This document shows positions 42,909 through 50,399 of a stretch of 64,000 nt of DNA, piece by piece. The notes below the pieces were generated by a model. The model was not told the DNA's origin, ran no database searches, and saw only the letters and a program-made list of their open reading frames with translations. Source of the stretch: Noviluteimonas sp052115395 (GTDB lineage: Bacteria; Pseudomonadota; Gammaproteobacteria; Xanthomonadales; Xanthomonadaceae); assembly GCA_052115395.1 (NCBI GenBank), contig JBFRGO010000001.1; one strand, written 5' to 3'. Both the position numbers and the translations under genes were made by a program. Position 1 is the stretch's first letter; the number at the start of each line of letters is the position of its first letter.

Positions 42909-43781
42909 ATGAGCAACATCGAGAAGCTGCAGCGCAGCCATCGCTATCCCACCCTGCGTGTCGAGGCAGAGCCGTCGGGCGCGGCCCATTGGCTCTACAT
43001 GCACGCCGACGCCGGCACCGGCATCCGTCCGTGTTTCCGCACGGAACTGATGGATGAGATGTGGCGTTACCTCAACAGCATCACGCTCAACAAGAGCCAG
43101 CGGAATCCCGGCAACCTGCGTCACGTGGTCATCGCCTCGGACGCCCCCGCGTTCAACCTCGGCGGCGATCTCGAACTGTTCGCGCGCCTGATTCGCGAAA
43201 GCAACCGCGAGCAACTGCTGGCCTACGCGCGTCGCTGCGTCGACGGCGTGCACCACATCCACAACGGCCTCGGCGGCGACGTGCGCACCATCGCGCTGGT
43301 CCAGGGCGACGCGCTCGGCGGCGGCATGGAACTCGCGCTGTCCTGCCACACGATCGTGGCCGAAGAAGGCGTGGGCATGGGCCTGCCGGAAGTGTTGTTC
43401 GGCCTGTTCCCGGGCATGGGCGCCTACTCCTTCCTCTGCAAGCGCGTGACGCCGCAGCAGGCCGAGAAGATGATCCTCAGCGGCCAGATCTACTCGAGCG
43501 AAGAACTGTTCAAGCTGGGCGTCGTCGACATCCTCGTGCCGAAGGGCGAAGGCGAACTCGCCGTGCAGGATCTGATCCGCCAGCAGCAGCGTTCGCCGCA
43601 TTCGCACCTCGCGCTCAACCAGGTGCGCCAGATCGCGCAGCCGGTGGGTTACGACGAGCTGATGGGCATCACCGAAGTGTGGGTGGATACGGCGCTGGCG
43701 CTGGGCGATCGTTCGCTCAAGACCATGGACCGCATCGTCCGCGCGCAGGAGCGCCGCTCGGGAGCCGAAGCCGCTGCCTGA
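42909..43781 (+). CDS. rpfF: DSF synthase RpfF (enoyl-CoA hydratase family)
   Basis: RpfF makes the cis-2-unsaturated fatty-acid signal DSF from 3-hydroxyacyl-ACP by combined dehydratase and thioesterase action. The crotonase fold is evident, and the two glutamates known to be essential in X. campestris fall at identical positions, Glu141 (GGGMELAL) and Glu161 (GLPEVLFG). At 290 residues it matches RpfF (289). ATG 42909 is preceded by AAGGGG at a suitable distance; the in-frame extension upstream is not RpfF-like. rpfC converges on it from the other side. Confidence 0.96.
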   Translation: MSNIEKLQRSHRYPTLRVEAEPSGAAHWLYMHADAGTGIRPCFRTELMDEMWRYLNSITLNKSQRNPGNLRHVVIASDAPAFNLGGDLELFARLIRESNREQLLAYARRCVDGVHHIHNGLGGDVRTIALVQGDALGGGMELALSCHTIVAEEGVGMGLPEVLFGLFPGMGAYSFLCKRVTPQQAEKMILSGQIYSSEELFKLGVVDILVPKGEGELAVQDLIRQQQRSPHSHLALNQVRQIAQPVGYDELMGITEVWVDTALALGDRSLKTMDRIVRAQERRSGAEAAA

Positions 43782-43828
43782 TCAAGACAGGGATCGACCG
43801 CTCGAGATGACGTCTTGTTTCGGTAGAT

Positions 43829-46009
43829 CTAGCTGTTTTCGTTGTCGCGCGCGGCACGATGCCCGCGCGCGTCCAGCGCAGCCCGCCCTTGCGCCATGCG
43901 TTCGCGCAGCACCGTCAGCCGCGGACGCCATTCGCGCGTGAGTTGCCATTCGGGGATGCGCATCCACTCGCTGCTGGCCGCGGCGAGTTTCACCAGGCCC
44001 AGGTTGCTCGACACACCCTTCAGCGCGTGCGCGTGATCGCGCACCGCCGCCCAATCGCCGGCTTCGCCGGATTTTTCCAGCGACGCCAGGCACGTCTCGG
44101 CGTCGCGCAGACATTGGGCGATGAACTCGCGGACGAAGGTCTCCCCCATCCCGAGTGAGCCGAGCTCCTCCAGGACACCCGGATCGAAATCGTCGTCCGA
44201 CACCGGCAGCTCGATGCGCGGGTTGGCCGCCTGCACGTTCGCCTGGCCGCTGATCGCGACTTCCGCCAGGGTGTCGAGCAGGCGCGCGGCCACCACGGGC
44301 TTGGGCAGGAACGCACGCGCACCGGCCTGCGCGCATTGCTGGATGGCCTCGGGCGTGACATCGGCGGTCAGCACGATGACCGGCGTGCGCTTACCGCCGC
44401 CGGCTTCCATCACGCGCAACTCGCGCAACAGGTCCAGGCCGCTGACGCCGGGCATGTGCAGGTCGACGATCGCCGCGTCGAAGGTGTTGGCCGACATCGC
44501 GTCGAGCACTTCCTCGCCGTCGGCGACGCTGGTCACGCGATGCCCCGCCTTCTGCAGCAGGCGTTGCAGCACCATGCGGTTGGCGGCGTGGTCGTCGGCA
44601 ATGAGTAGTTCGAGCGAGCGCACGCGCGCGCGGTGGCGCAGGAACGGATCGCCGAAGGCGATGACGTTGGCCGCGGTGTCGCCGAAGGACACCGGCGCCG
44701 GCGCTGCCGGCTTTCCTTCGACCGCCGGTGCGGGCTTGGCGACGGGCACGACCTGCACCTGGTCGAAAGGCAATTCGACCCAGAACCGGCTGCCCCGCTT
44801 CTCCGAACTCTCGAAGCCGATGCTGCCGCCCATCGCTTCGGTCAGGCCCTTGGCGATCGTGGTGCCCAGGCCCGTGCCGCCGTAGCGGCGCGACAGGCTC
44901 GCATCGGCCTGTTCGAAGGCTTCGAACAAACGCGCGCGTGCCGCCGCGGGAATGCCGATGCCCGTATCGATGACGGTGAAGCGCAGGCGCACCTGCTTGC
45001 CGTCGGATTCGGGATGCGCGAGCGCGACTTCCAGGCGCACCGACCCTTCGTCGGTGAACTTGATCGCGTTGCCCGCCAGGTTGATCAGCACCTGGCGCAC
45101 GTGGCCGGCGTCGCCGATCACGCGATCGGGCACGTCCTGCGCCAGGCGCGCGATGTACTCGATGCGCTTGTTGCGCGCGGTGGGCTGCAGGATCGCGCCG
45201 ATGTTCTCGAGCATTTCGGCCAGCGAGAATTCGACCGCGTGCAGCTTGAGCTTGCCCGCCTCGATGGCCGAGATGTCGAGCACGTCCTCCACCAGGGACA
45301 GCAAGGTCCGCGTGGAGGCCTGGATGGTGTTGAGGCACTCGCGCTGTTCGGCATCCAGGCGCGTGGTGGCCAGCAGTTCCGACATGCCCGCAAGGCCGTT
45401 CAGGGGCGTGCGGAACTCGTGGCTCATGTTCGCCAGGAAACGGCTCTTCGCCTCGTTGGCGCGCCGTGCTTCCTCCGTCGCCCTGGTCAGGGCACGCAAC
45501 AGGCCCGACAGATACAGCGGCACCGCCACCAGGCCGACGAGCAAACCGATGCCCAGGCTGCTGTTGGCGCGCCAGTAATCGCTGAAGAGGAGCGTGCAAC
45601 CGAAGCTCGTCACCGCGCCGGCGACGGCGAGGTACAGATAGCGATTGCCGAACCGCAGGCCGTTGCCGACCGTCACCCACATCAGGATGACGTAGACCCA
45701 CGCGAGCGGCTCGCCCATGCGGACCATCGCCAGGCCCATGAGCCCGTAGTCCGACAACATGCCGATCGCGCGCCGCACGTGCGAAACGCCGGGGCGCGCG
45801 ACGATCGACAACACGATCGCCAGGCCCACGGCGAACCCGGTGCCGACCATCAGCAACACGTCGCGATATTCGGCCCACGGTTCCGAACCCGGGCCGCGCA
45901 CCAGCAGATACACCAGCACGACCGACAGCACCGCCAGGCGGACCAATGCCTGCCCGTGTTCGCTGTCGGGCCGGTTGATCAAACGCTGCCGGAGTGCCGC
46001 GAACGCCAC
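43829..46009 (-). CDS. rpfC: DSF sensor hybrid histidine kinase RpfC
   Basis: RpfC perceives DSF and phosphorylates RpfG; in Xanthomonas it also restrains RpfF. Five or so membrane helices (about residues 22-175) form the input region. HisKA has MSHEFRTPLNG with His197, HATPase motifs follow (NLAGNAIKF, DTGIGIP, GGTGLGTTIAKGL), then REC with Asp516 (VDLHMPG) and a C-terminal HPt with its His near 661 (HALKG). GTG 46009, two bases after the rpfG stop, gives 726 residues, the same length as X. campestris RpfC. Longer frames lie within rpfG. Confidence 0.95.
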   Translation of the reverse strand: MAFAALRQRLINRPDSEHGQALVRLAVLSVVLVYLLVRGPGSEPWAEYRDVLLMVGTGFAVGLAIVLSIVARPGVSHVRRAIGMLSDYGLMGLAMVRMGEPLAWVYVILMWVTVGNGLRFGNRYLYLAVAGAVTSFGCTLLFSDYWRANSSLGIGLLVGLVAVPLYLSGLLRALTRATEEARRANEAKSRFLANMSHEFRTPLNGLAGMSELLATTRLDAEQRECLNTIQASTRTLLSLVEDVLDISAIEAGKLKLHAVEFSLAEMLENIGAILQPTARNKRIEYIARLAQDVPDRVIGDAGHVRQVLINLAGNAIKFTDEGSVRLEVALAHPESDGKQVRLRFTVIDTGIGIPAAARARLFEAFEQADASLSRRYGGTGLGTTIAKGLTEAMGGSIGFESSEKRGSRFWVELPFDQVQVVPVAKPAPAVEGKPAAPAPVSFGDTAANVIAFGDPFLRHRARVRSLELLIADDHAANRMVLQRLLQKAGHRVTSVADGEEVLDAMSANTFDAAIVDLHMPGVSGLDLLRELRVMEAGGGKRTPVIVLTADVTPEAIQQCAQAGARAFLPKPVVAARLLDTLAEVAISGQANVQAANPRIELPVSDDDFDPGVLEELGSLGMGETFVREFIAQCLRDAETCLASLEKSGEAGDWAAVRDHAHALKGVSSNLGLVKLAAASSEWMRIPEWQLTREWRPRLTVLRERMAQGRAALDARGHRAARDNENS

Positions 46010-46011
46010 GA

Positions 46012-47088
46012 TCAGGCTTCCAGGGCCGGCCGTGCGCTGACGGTGGAGAAGCGCTGGCAGATGTCGTCGAGGCGTGCGCGCTGTTTGATCAGCACTTCGA
46101 CGCACTTGGGATCGAACAGGCGGCCACGTTGTGCGTAGAGGAACGCCAGCGCCGCTTCGATCGTCCACGCGTCCTTGTACGGGCGCGGCGAAATCAGCGC
46201 GTCGAAGACGTCGGCCACCGCGACGATGCGCGCCTCCAGCGGGATCGCTTCGCCGACCAGGCCGTCGGGATAACCGCTGCCGTCGTAGCGCTCATGGTGG
46301 CGCAACGCGACGGTCGCGCCGGTCTGGATGAAACGGCTCTGGCTGCCGCTCAGCAACTCGTGGCCGATGCGCGGATGGCGACGCATGATCTGCGTCTCCT
46401 GGTCCGTCAGCGGGCCGGGCTTGAGCAGGATGGCGTCGGGGATTGCGATCTTGCCCATGTCGTGCAGGGGCGCGGCGAGTTCGATCAGGCGGGCTTCTTC
46501 TTCCGTCAGGCCGAGGCCTTCGGCGATCAGCCCGGCGACGTGCGCCATGCGTTCCAGATAGGCGCTGGTGCCGATGTCGCGGTATTCGATGGCGCGCGCC
46601 AGGCGCGACAGCGTTTCGCGTTCGCGCTCCTCGACTTCGTTCATGCTCGAGAGCAGGCGCTGTTCGAGCGAGAGCGCGCGCTGCTTCACCGTCTCGGCCT
46701 GCTGGCGCAGGTGCAGCAGGTTGCGGCAACGCGCACGCAACTCGCGCGGACGCACGGGCTTGACCAGGAAGTCGATCACGCCGGCCTCGAGCGCGGCCTG
46801 GCGGACGGGTTCGTCGCCGACCACGGTGACCAGCACGATCGGCACGTCGCGGTGTACCGGCGGGCGGCGGAACCGGCGCGCGAACTCCAGGCCATCCATG
46901 CCGGGCATGCGGTAGTCCAGGAGCAACAGGTCGGGCCGGTTGTTCTCGCACCAGGTCAGCGCCGCGGTGGGATCGCCGAAATCGTGCACGGCCAACTCGG
47001 GACCGATGTCCTCGAGGATATGGCGCAACATCGTGCGCGCCGATGTCTGGTCGTCGACGATGACCACGTTCACTTCATTGACCCGCAT
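46012..47088 (-). CDS. rpfG: HD-GYP c-di-GMP phosphodiesterase response regulator RpfG
   Basis: RpfG receives the phosphate from RpfC and hydrolyses c-di-GMP to pGpG/GMP. The REC domain has Asp58 (LLDYRMPGMDG) with the conserved Lys in FLVKPV. The HD-GYP domain has His209-Asp210 (LHDMGK), His264-His265-Glu266 and the GYP triplet at 272-274, followed by VADVFDAL, so all catalytic motifs are intact. ATG 47088 gives 358 residues, a little shorter than the 378 of X. campestris; no good upstream start is seen. It is co-transcribed with rpfC, without an intervening rpfH. Confidence 0.95.
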   Translation of the reverse strand: MRVNEVNVVIVDDQTSARTMLRHILEDIGPELAVHDFGDPTAALTWCENNRPDLLLLDYRMPGMDGLEFARRFRRPPVHRDVPIVLVTVVGDEPVRQAALEAGVIDFLVKPVRPRELRARCRNLLHLRQQAETVKQRALSLEQRLLSSMNEVEERERETLSRLARAIEYRDIGTSAYLERMAHVAGLIAEGLGLTEEEARLIELAAPLHDMGKIAIPDAILLKPGPLTDQETQIMRRHPRIGHELLSGSQSRFIQTGATVALRHHERYDGSGYPDGLVGEAIPLEARIVAVADVFDALISPRPYKDAWTIEAALAFLYAQRGRLFDPKCVEVLIKQRARLDDICQRFSTVSARPALEA

Positions 47089-47202
47089 GCGTTGGCGCCC
47101 CCCGGAATCCTTCCCCCGGCGTTGGCCGGGAGCATACCCCGCCGGACGGCGCGGAATACGGAACGGCAGTGCAATCCGCGACGGCGTCCGCAACGCAAGG
47201 GA

Positions 47203-47580
47203 TCAACGGCGCCCCCGCCGTTCGTCGGGGCCGCCCGTGTGCAGGGTGCCGTAACGCGAAAGCACGCGTTCCAGCGTCCGCACCATGCGGTCGGGCATCG
47301 GTGCGAAGCGCAGGCCCACGGTATCCGAATCGGTGCGTGCAACGCGCGCCATGAGGAGGAACTCGATCCCCGCCTCCGCCGGCCCGCAACGCACCTCGAC
47401 CTCCACCGCCTGCCCCACGCGCAAGGCGAAGCCCGGCGGACGGAGCATGTGAAGACCGGAGATCGACAGGTCGTGCAAGGGCGCGCGGAAGTCGCCTTCC
47501 GGCCCTCGAATGAGCGCCTCGCCCTCCACGTACACGCGCGAGCGTCGGATGTCGGACTGCGCCGTCGGCGCCATGCCCAT
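47203..47580 (-). CDS. PilZ-like domain protein, 125 aa
   Basis: The core carries the PilZ signature D-x-S-x-x-G (HDLSISGLHML, about residue 45) and beta strands of a PilZ barrel (VGQAVEVEVRC, DTVGLRFAPM). The first arginine motif, normally RxxxR, reads R-R-S-R and is imperfect, so c-di-GMP binding is plausible but not assured. I chose ATG 47580; upstream in-frame codons extend to 47655 without a clear site. It sits between lysS and rpfG, where other rpf loci carry rpfD or small genes, 114 bases upstream of rpfG and on the same strand. Confidence 0.75.
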   Translation of the reverse strand: MGMAPTAQSDIRRSRVYVEGEALIRGPEGDFRAPLHDLSISGLHMLRPPGFALRVGQAVEVEVRCGPAEAGIEFLLMARVARTDSDTVGLRFAPMPDRMVRTLERVLSRYGTLHTGGPDERRGRR

Positions 47581-47661
47581 GGTGTACCGCCGATGCGTCC
47601 CCTGTTCCCGGTTTCTACGGGCAAGGGCACCACCAGCGGACATCCCGGCCGCCAAAAGCGC

Positions 47662-49182
47662 TCAACCGTGCGCTTCCGGCCGCATGTAGGGGAACAGCAG
47701 CACGTCGCGGATCGAGTCCGAGTCGGTCAGCAGCATGACTAGGCGATCGATGCCCACGCCCAGGCCACCGGTCGGCGGCAGGCCGACTTCGAGGGCGCGG
47801 ATGTAGTCGGCGTCGTAGTGCATCGCCTCGTCGTCGCCGCCTTCCTTCGCCTCGACCTGCGCGCGGAAACGCGCCGCCTGGTCTTCCGGATCGTTCAGCT
47901 CGGAGAAGCCGTTGGCGAGCTCCTTGCCGCCGACGAAGAGCTCGAAGCGATCCGTGATCCCGGGTTCGGAGTCCGATTCGCGCGCCAGCGGCGAGACTTC
48001 CACCGGATAGTGCGTGATGAAGGTCGGCTGGATCAGGCCGGTTTCCACGGTCTTTTCGAAAATTTCCAGCAGCAGCTTTCCCCAGCCGTAACCCGGCTTC
48101 ACCGGGATGCGCAAACGCTCGCAATGACGCGCGAGCGCGGCGCGGTCGCGGCAATCGGCGACGGTGATTTCGGGATTGTGCTCACGCACGGCTTCTTCCA
48201 GCTTCCAGCGACGGAAGCGCGGGCCGATGTCGATCGCATTGCCTTCCCAAGTCAGCGCGGTGGTGCCGATGGCTTCCTGCGCGGCGTGGCGGATCATGTC
48301 CTCGGTCAGGTCCATGACTTCGTCGTACGTGGCGTAGGCCTCGTACAACTCCAGCATCGTGAACTCCGGGTTGTGCCGGGTGCTGACGCCTTCGTTGCGG
48401 AAATTGCGGTTGATCTCGTACACGCGCTCGAAACCGCCCACGACCAGGCGCTTGAGGTACAGCTCCGGCGCCACGCGCAGGAACAGGTCCAGGCCCAGTG
48501 CGTTGTGGTGCGTGGTGAACGGCTTGGCGGTGGCGCCGCCGACGATGTAATGCATCATCGGCGTTTCCACTTCCAGGAAGCGGCGCGCGTCGAGCCAGCG
48601 ACGGATCGCGCCGATGACCTGCGAACGCTTGACGAACACATCGCGCGCCTCGGGCGTCACGATCAGGTCGACGTAACGCTGGCGATAGCGCTGCTCGACA
48701 TCCGCCAGGCCGTGCCACTTGTCCGGCAGCGGGCGCAGCGACTTGGTCAGCAGGCGCAGCGCATCGACCTTGACCGACAACTCGCCGGTCTTGGTGCGCA
48801 TCAGCGTGCCTTCGGCCGCGAGGATGTCGCCCGCGTCCCAGCCCTTGAAGGCCTCGTAGGTTTCGCCGAGCGTGTTGGACTGCAGGAACAACTGGATGCG
48901 ACCGCTGACATCCTGCACCTGCGCGAACGCCGCCTTGCCCATCACGCGCTTGGCGAGCATGCGGCCGGCGAGTTTCACGCGGCGGCCCTGCGCTTCCAGC
49001 GCTTCGCCCGTCCAGGTTTCGGCGTCGGCGTAATCGGCCTGCAGGTCGCCGGCATGGTCCTCGCGACGGAAGTCGTTCGGGAACGCGTTGCCCTGCGTGC
49101 GCAACTGCGCGAGCTTCGCGCGGCGCTCGGCGATCAGGTGGTTTTCGTCGTGTTGCGGCTGGGTGTCGTCGGTCATCGTCAT
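47662..49182 (-). CDS. lysS: Lysyl-tRNA synthetase (class II) LysS
   Basis: LysS charges tRNA-Lys. The N-terminal OB anticodon-binding domain (about 65-150) includes VKLAGRMLAKRVMGKA. The catalytic domain shows class II motif 2 (FRNEGVSTRHNPEFTMLE) and motif 3 (GLGVGIDRLVMLLT). The length of 506 residues is normal. The start is one of two ATGs at 49182 and 49176, just after the prfB stop, so translation is likely coupled. The prfB-lysS order is conserved in gammaproteobacteria. Confidence 0.97.
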   Translation of the reverse strand: MTMTDDTQPQHDENHLIAERRAKLAQLRTQGNAFPNDFRREDHAGDLQADYADAETWTGEALEAQGRRVKLAGRMLAKRVMGKAAFAQVQDVSGRIQLFLQSNTLGETYEAFKGWDAGDILAAEGTLMRTKTGELSVKVDALRLLTKSLRPLPDKWHGLADVEQRYRQRYVDLIVTPEARDVFVKRSQVIGAIRRWLDARRFLEVETPMMHYIVGGATAKPFTTHHNALGLDLFLRVAPELYLKRLVVGGFERVYEINRNFRNEGVSTRHNPEFTMLELYEAYATYDEVMDLTEDMIRHAAQEAIGTTALTWEGNAIDIGPRFRRWKLEEAVREHNPEITVADCRDRAALARHCERLRIPVKPGYGWGKLLLEIFEKTVETGLIQPTFITHYPVEVSPLARESDSEPGITDRFELFVGGKELANGFSELNDPEDQAARFRAQVEAKEGGDDEAMHYDADYIRALEVGLPPTGGLGVGIDRLVMLLTDSDSIRDVLLFPYMRPEAHG

Positions 49183-49195
49183 CGTGTTCTTCGGA

Positions 49196-50324
49196 TCAGG
49201 CTGCGTCGCTGCGCTTGGAGCCGGCTTCGAGCCCGGATTTGAGGCTGGCCTCGATGAACTCGTCGAGGTCGCCGTCCAGCACGTTCTGCGTGTCGCTGCG
49301 TTCGATGCCGGTGCGCAGGTCCTTGATGCGGCTCTGGTCCAGCACGTAGTTGCGGATCTGGCTGCCCCAGCCGATGTCGGACTTGGTAGCTTCCAGCGCA
49401 TCCTTCTCGGCGTTGCGTTTCTGGATCTCGGCCTCGTACAGCTTGGCCGCCAGCATCTTCATCGCGCGGTCGCGGTTGGCGTGCTGGCTGCGTTCGGTCT
49501 GGCAGGCCACCACGATGCCGCTGGGCACGTGCGTGATGCGCACCGCCGATTCGGTCTTGTTGACGTGCTGGCCGCCGGCGCCCGAGGAACGATAGACGTC
49601 GGTCTTCAGGTCGGCCGGATTGATGTCGATGTCGATCGAATCGTCCACTTCCGGCGAAACGAACACCGAGGTGAACGAGGTATGGCGGCGGTTGTCGGAA
49701 TCGAACGGCGACTTGCGCACGAGGCGATGCACGCCGATTTCCGTCTTCAGCCAGCCGTAGGCGTAATCGCCTTCCACGCGGAAGGTCGCCGACTTGATGC
49801 CCGCCACTTCGCCGCCGGAGACTTCGAGCAGTTCGGTCTTCCAACCGCGCGACTCGGCCCAGCGCAGGTACATGCGCAACAGGATTTCCGCCCAGTCCTG
49901 CGCTTCGGTGCCGCCGGCGCCGGCCTGGATGTCGACGAAGGCCGAATGCGAATCCATCTTGCCGGAGAACATGCGCTGGAATTCCAGCTGGTCCACGCCT
50001 TTGGCGTAGCGCTCGACGTCGGCGACGATGGCGTTGTACGTCTCCTCGTCGTTTTCCATCTCGACCAGTTCCAGCAGCTCGTTCGCGCCGGCCAGGCCTT
50101 CGGTCAGGTCGCGGATGCCGTTGACGGTCTTGTCCAGGAAGCTGCGCTCGCGGCCGAGGGCCTGCGCGCGTTCGGAGTCGTTCCAGACATCCGGGCTTTC
50201 CAGTTCGCGGTTGACTTCTTCCAGACGCTCCTTGCGGGCGTCGTAGTCAAAGATACCCCCTCAGCGCATCCAGCCGACCGGTGAGGTCGGCGATGCGCTG
50301 GCGGATGGGATTAAGTTCGATCAT
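49196..50324 (-). CDS. prfB: Peptide chain release factor 2, with programmed +1 frameshift
   Basis: RF2 ends translation at UGA and UAA. ATG 50324 opens a 25-codon frame that stops at TGA 50249-50247. The bases around it read AGGGGGTATCTTTGAC, the classic RF2 frameshift site with an internal Shine-Dalgarno three bases before CTT-TGA. Slipping +1 continues in the frame ending at 49196, for about 375 residues. The SPF stop-recognition motif (RKSPFDS) and the GGQ motif (SSGAGGQHVNKTES) are intact. RF2 scarcity raises frameshifting, giving autoregulation. Confidence 0.96.
50247..50261 (-). promoter_or_regulatory. prfB frameshift signal
   Basis: On the minus strand AGGGGG (50261-50256), a three-base spacer TAT, the slippery CTT (50252-50250) and the in-frame TGA (50249-50247) are followed by C. 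All elements match the E. coli prfB recoding site. Confidence 0.95.
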
Positions 50325-50399
50325 GGGTGCTTTGCGAGGTGTTGCGTTCGGTCGCGAATGATACCAGCCGGGGGAAGTCCCCCGGCTGCCGCGGCGGCC

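Noticed and set aside
43783..43817. CAAGAC...GTCTTG repeat between rpfF and rpfC
   Set aside because: Six-base arms across 23 bases are too weak to call a terminator, although some terminator for these convergent genes is expected here.
46010..46168. N-terminal extension of rpfC
   Set aside because: It lies inside rpfG in another frame. The GTG at 46009 gives exactly the known RpfC length.
49196..50059. prfB as a short gene or a pseudogene broken by a stop codon
   Set aside because: The in-frame TGA lies in a complete RF2 frameshift site, so the interruption is programmed.
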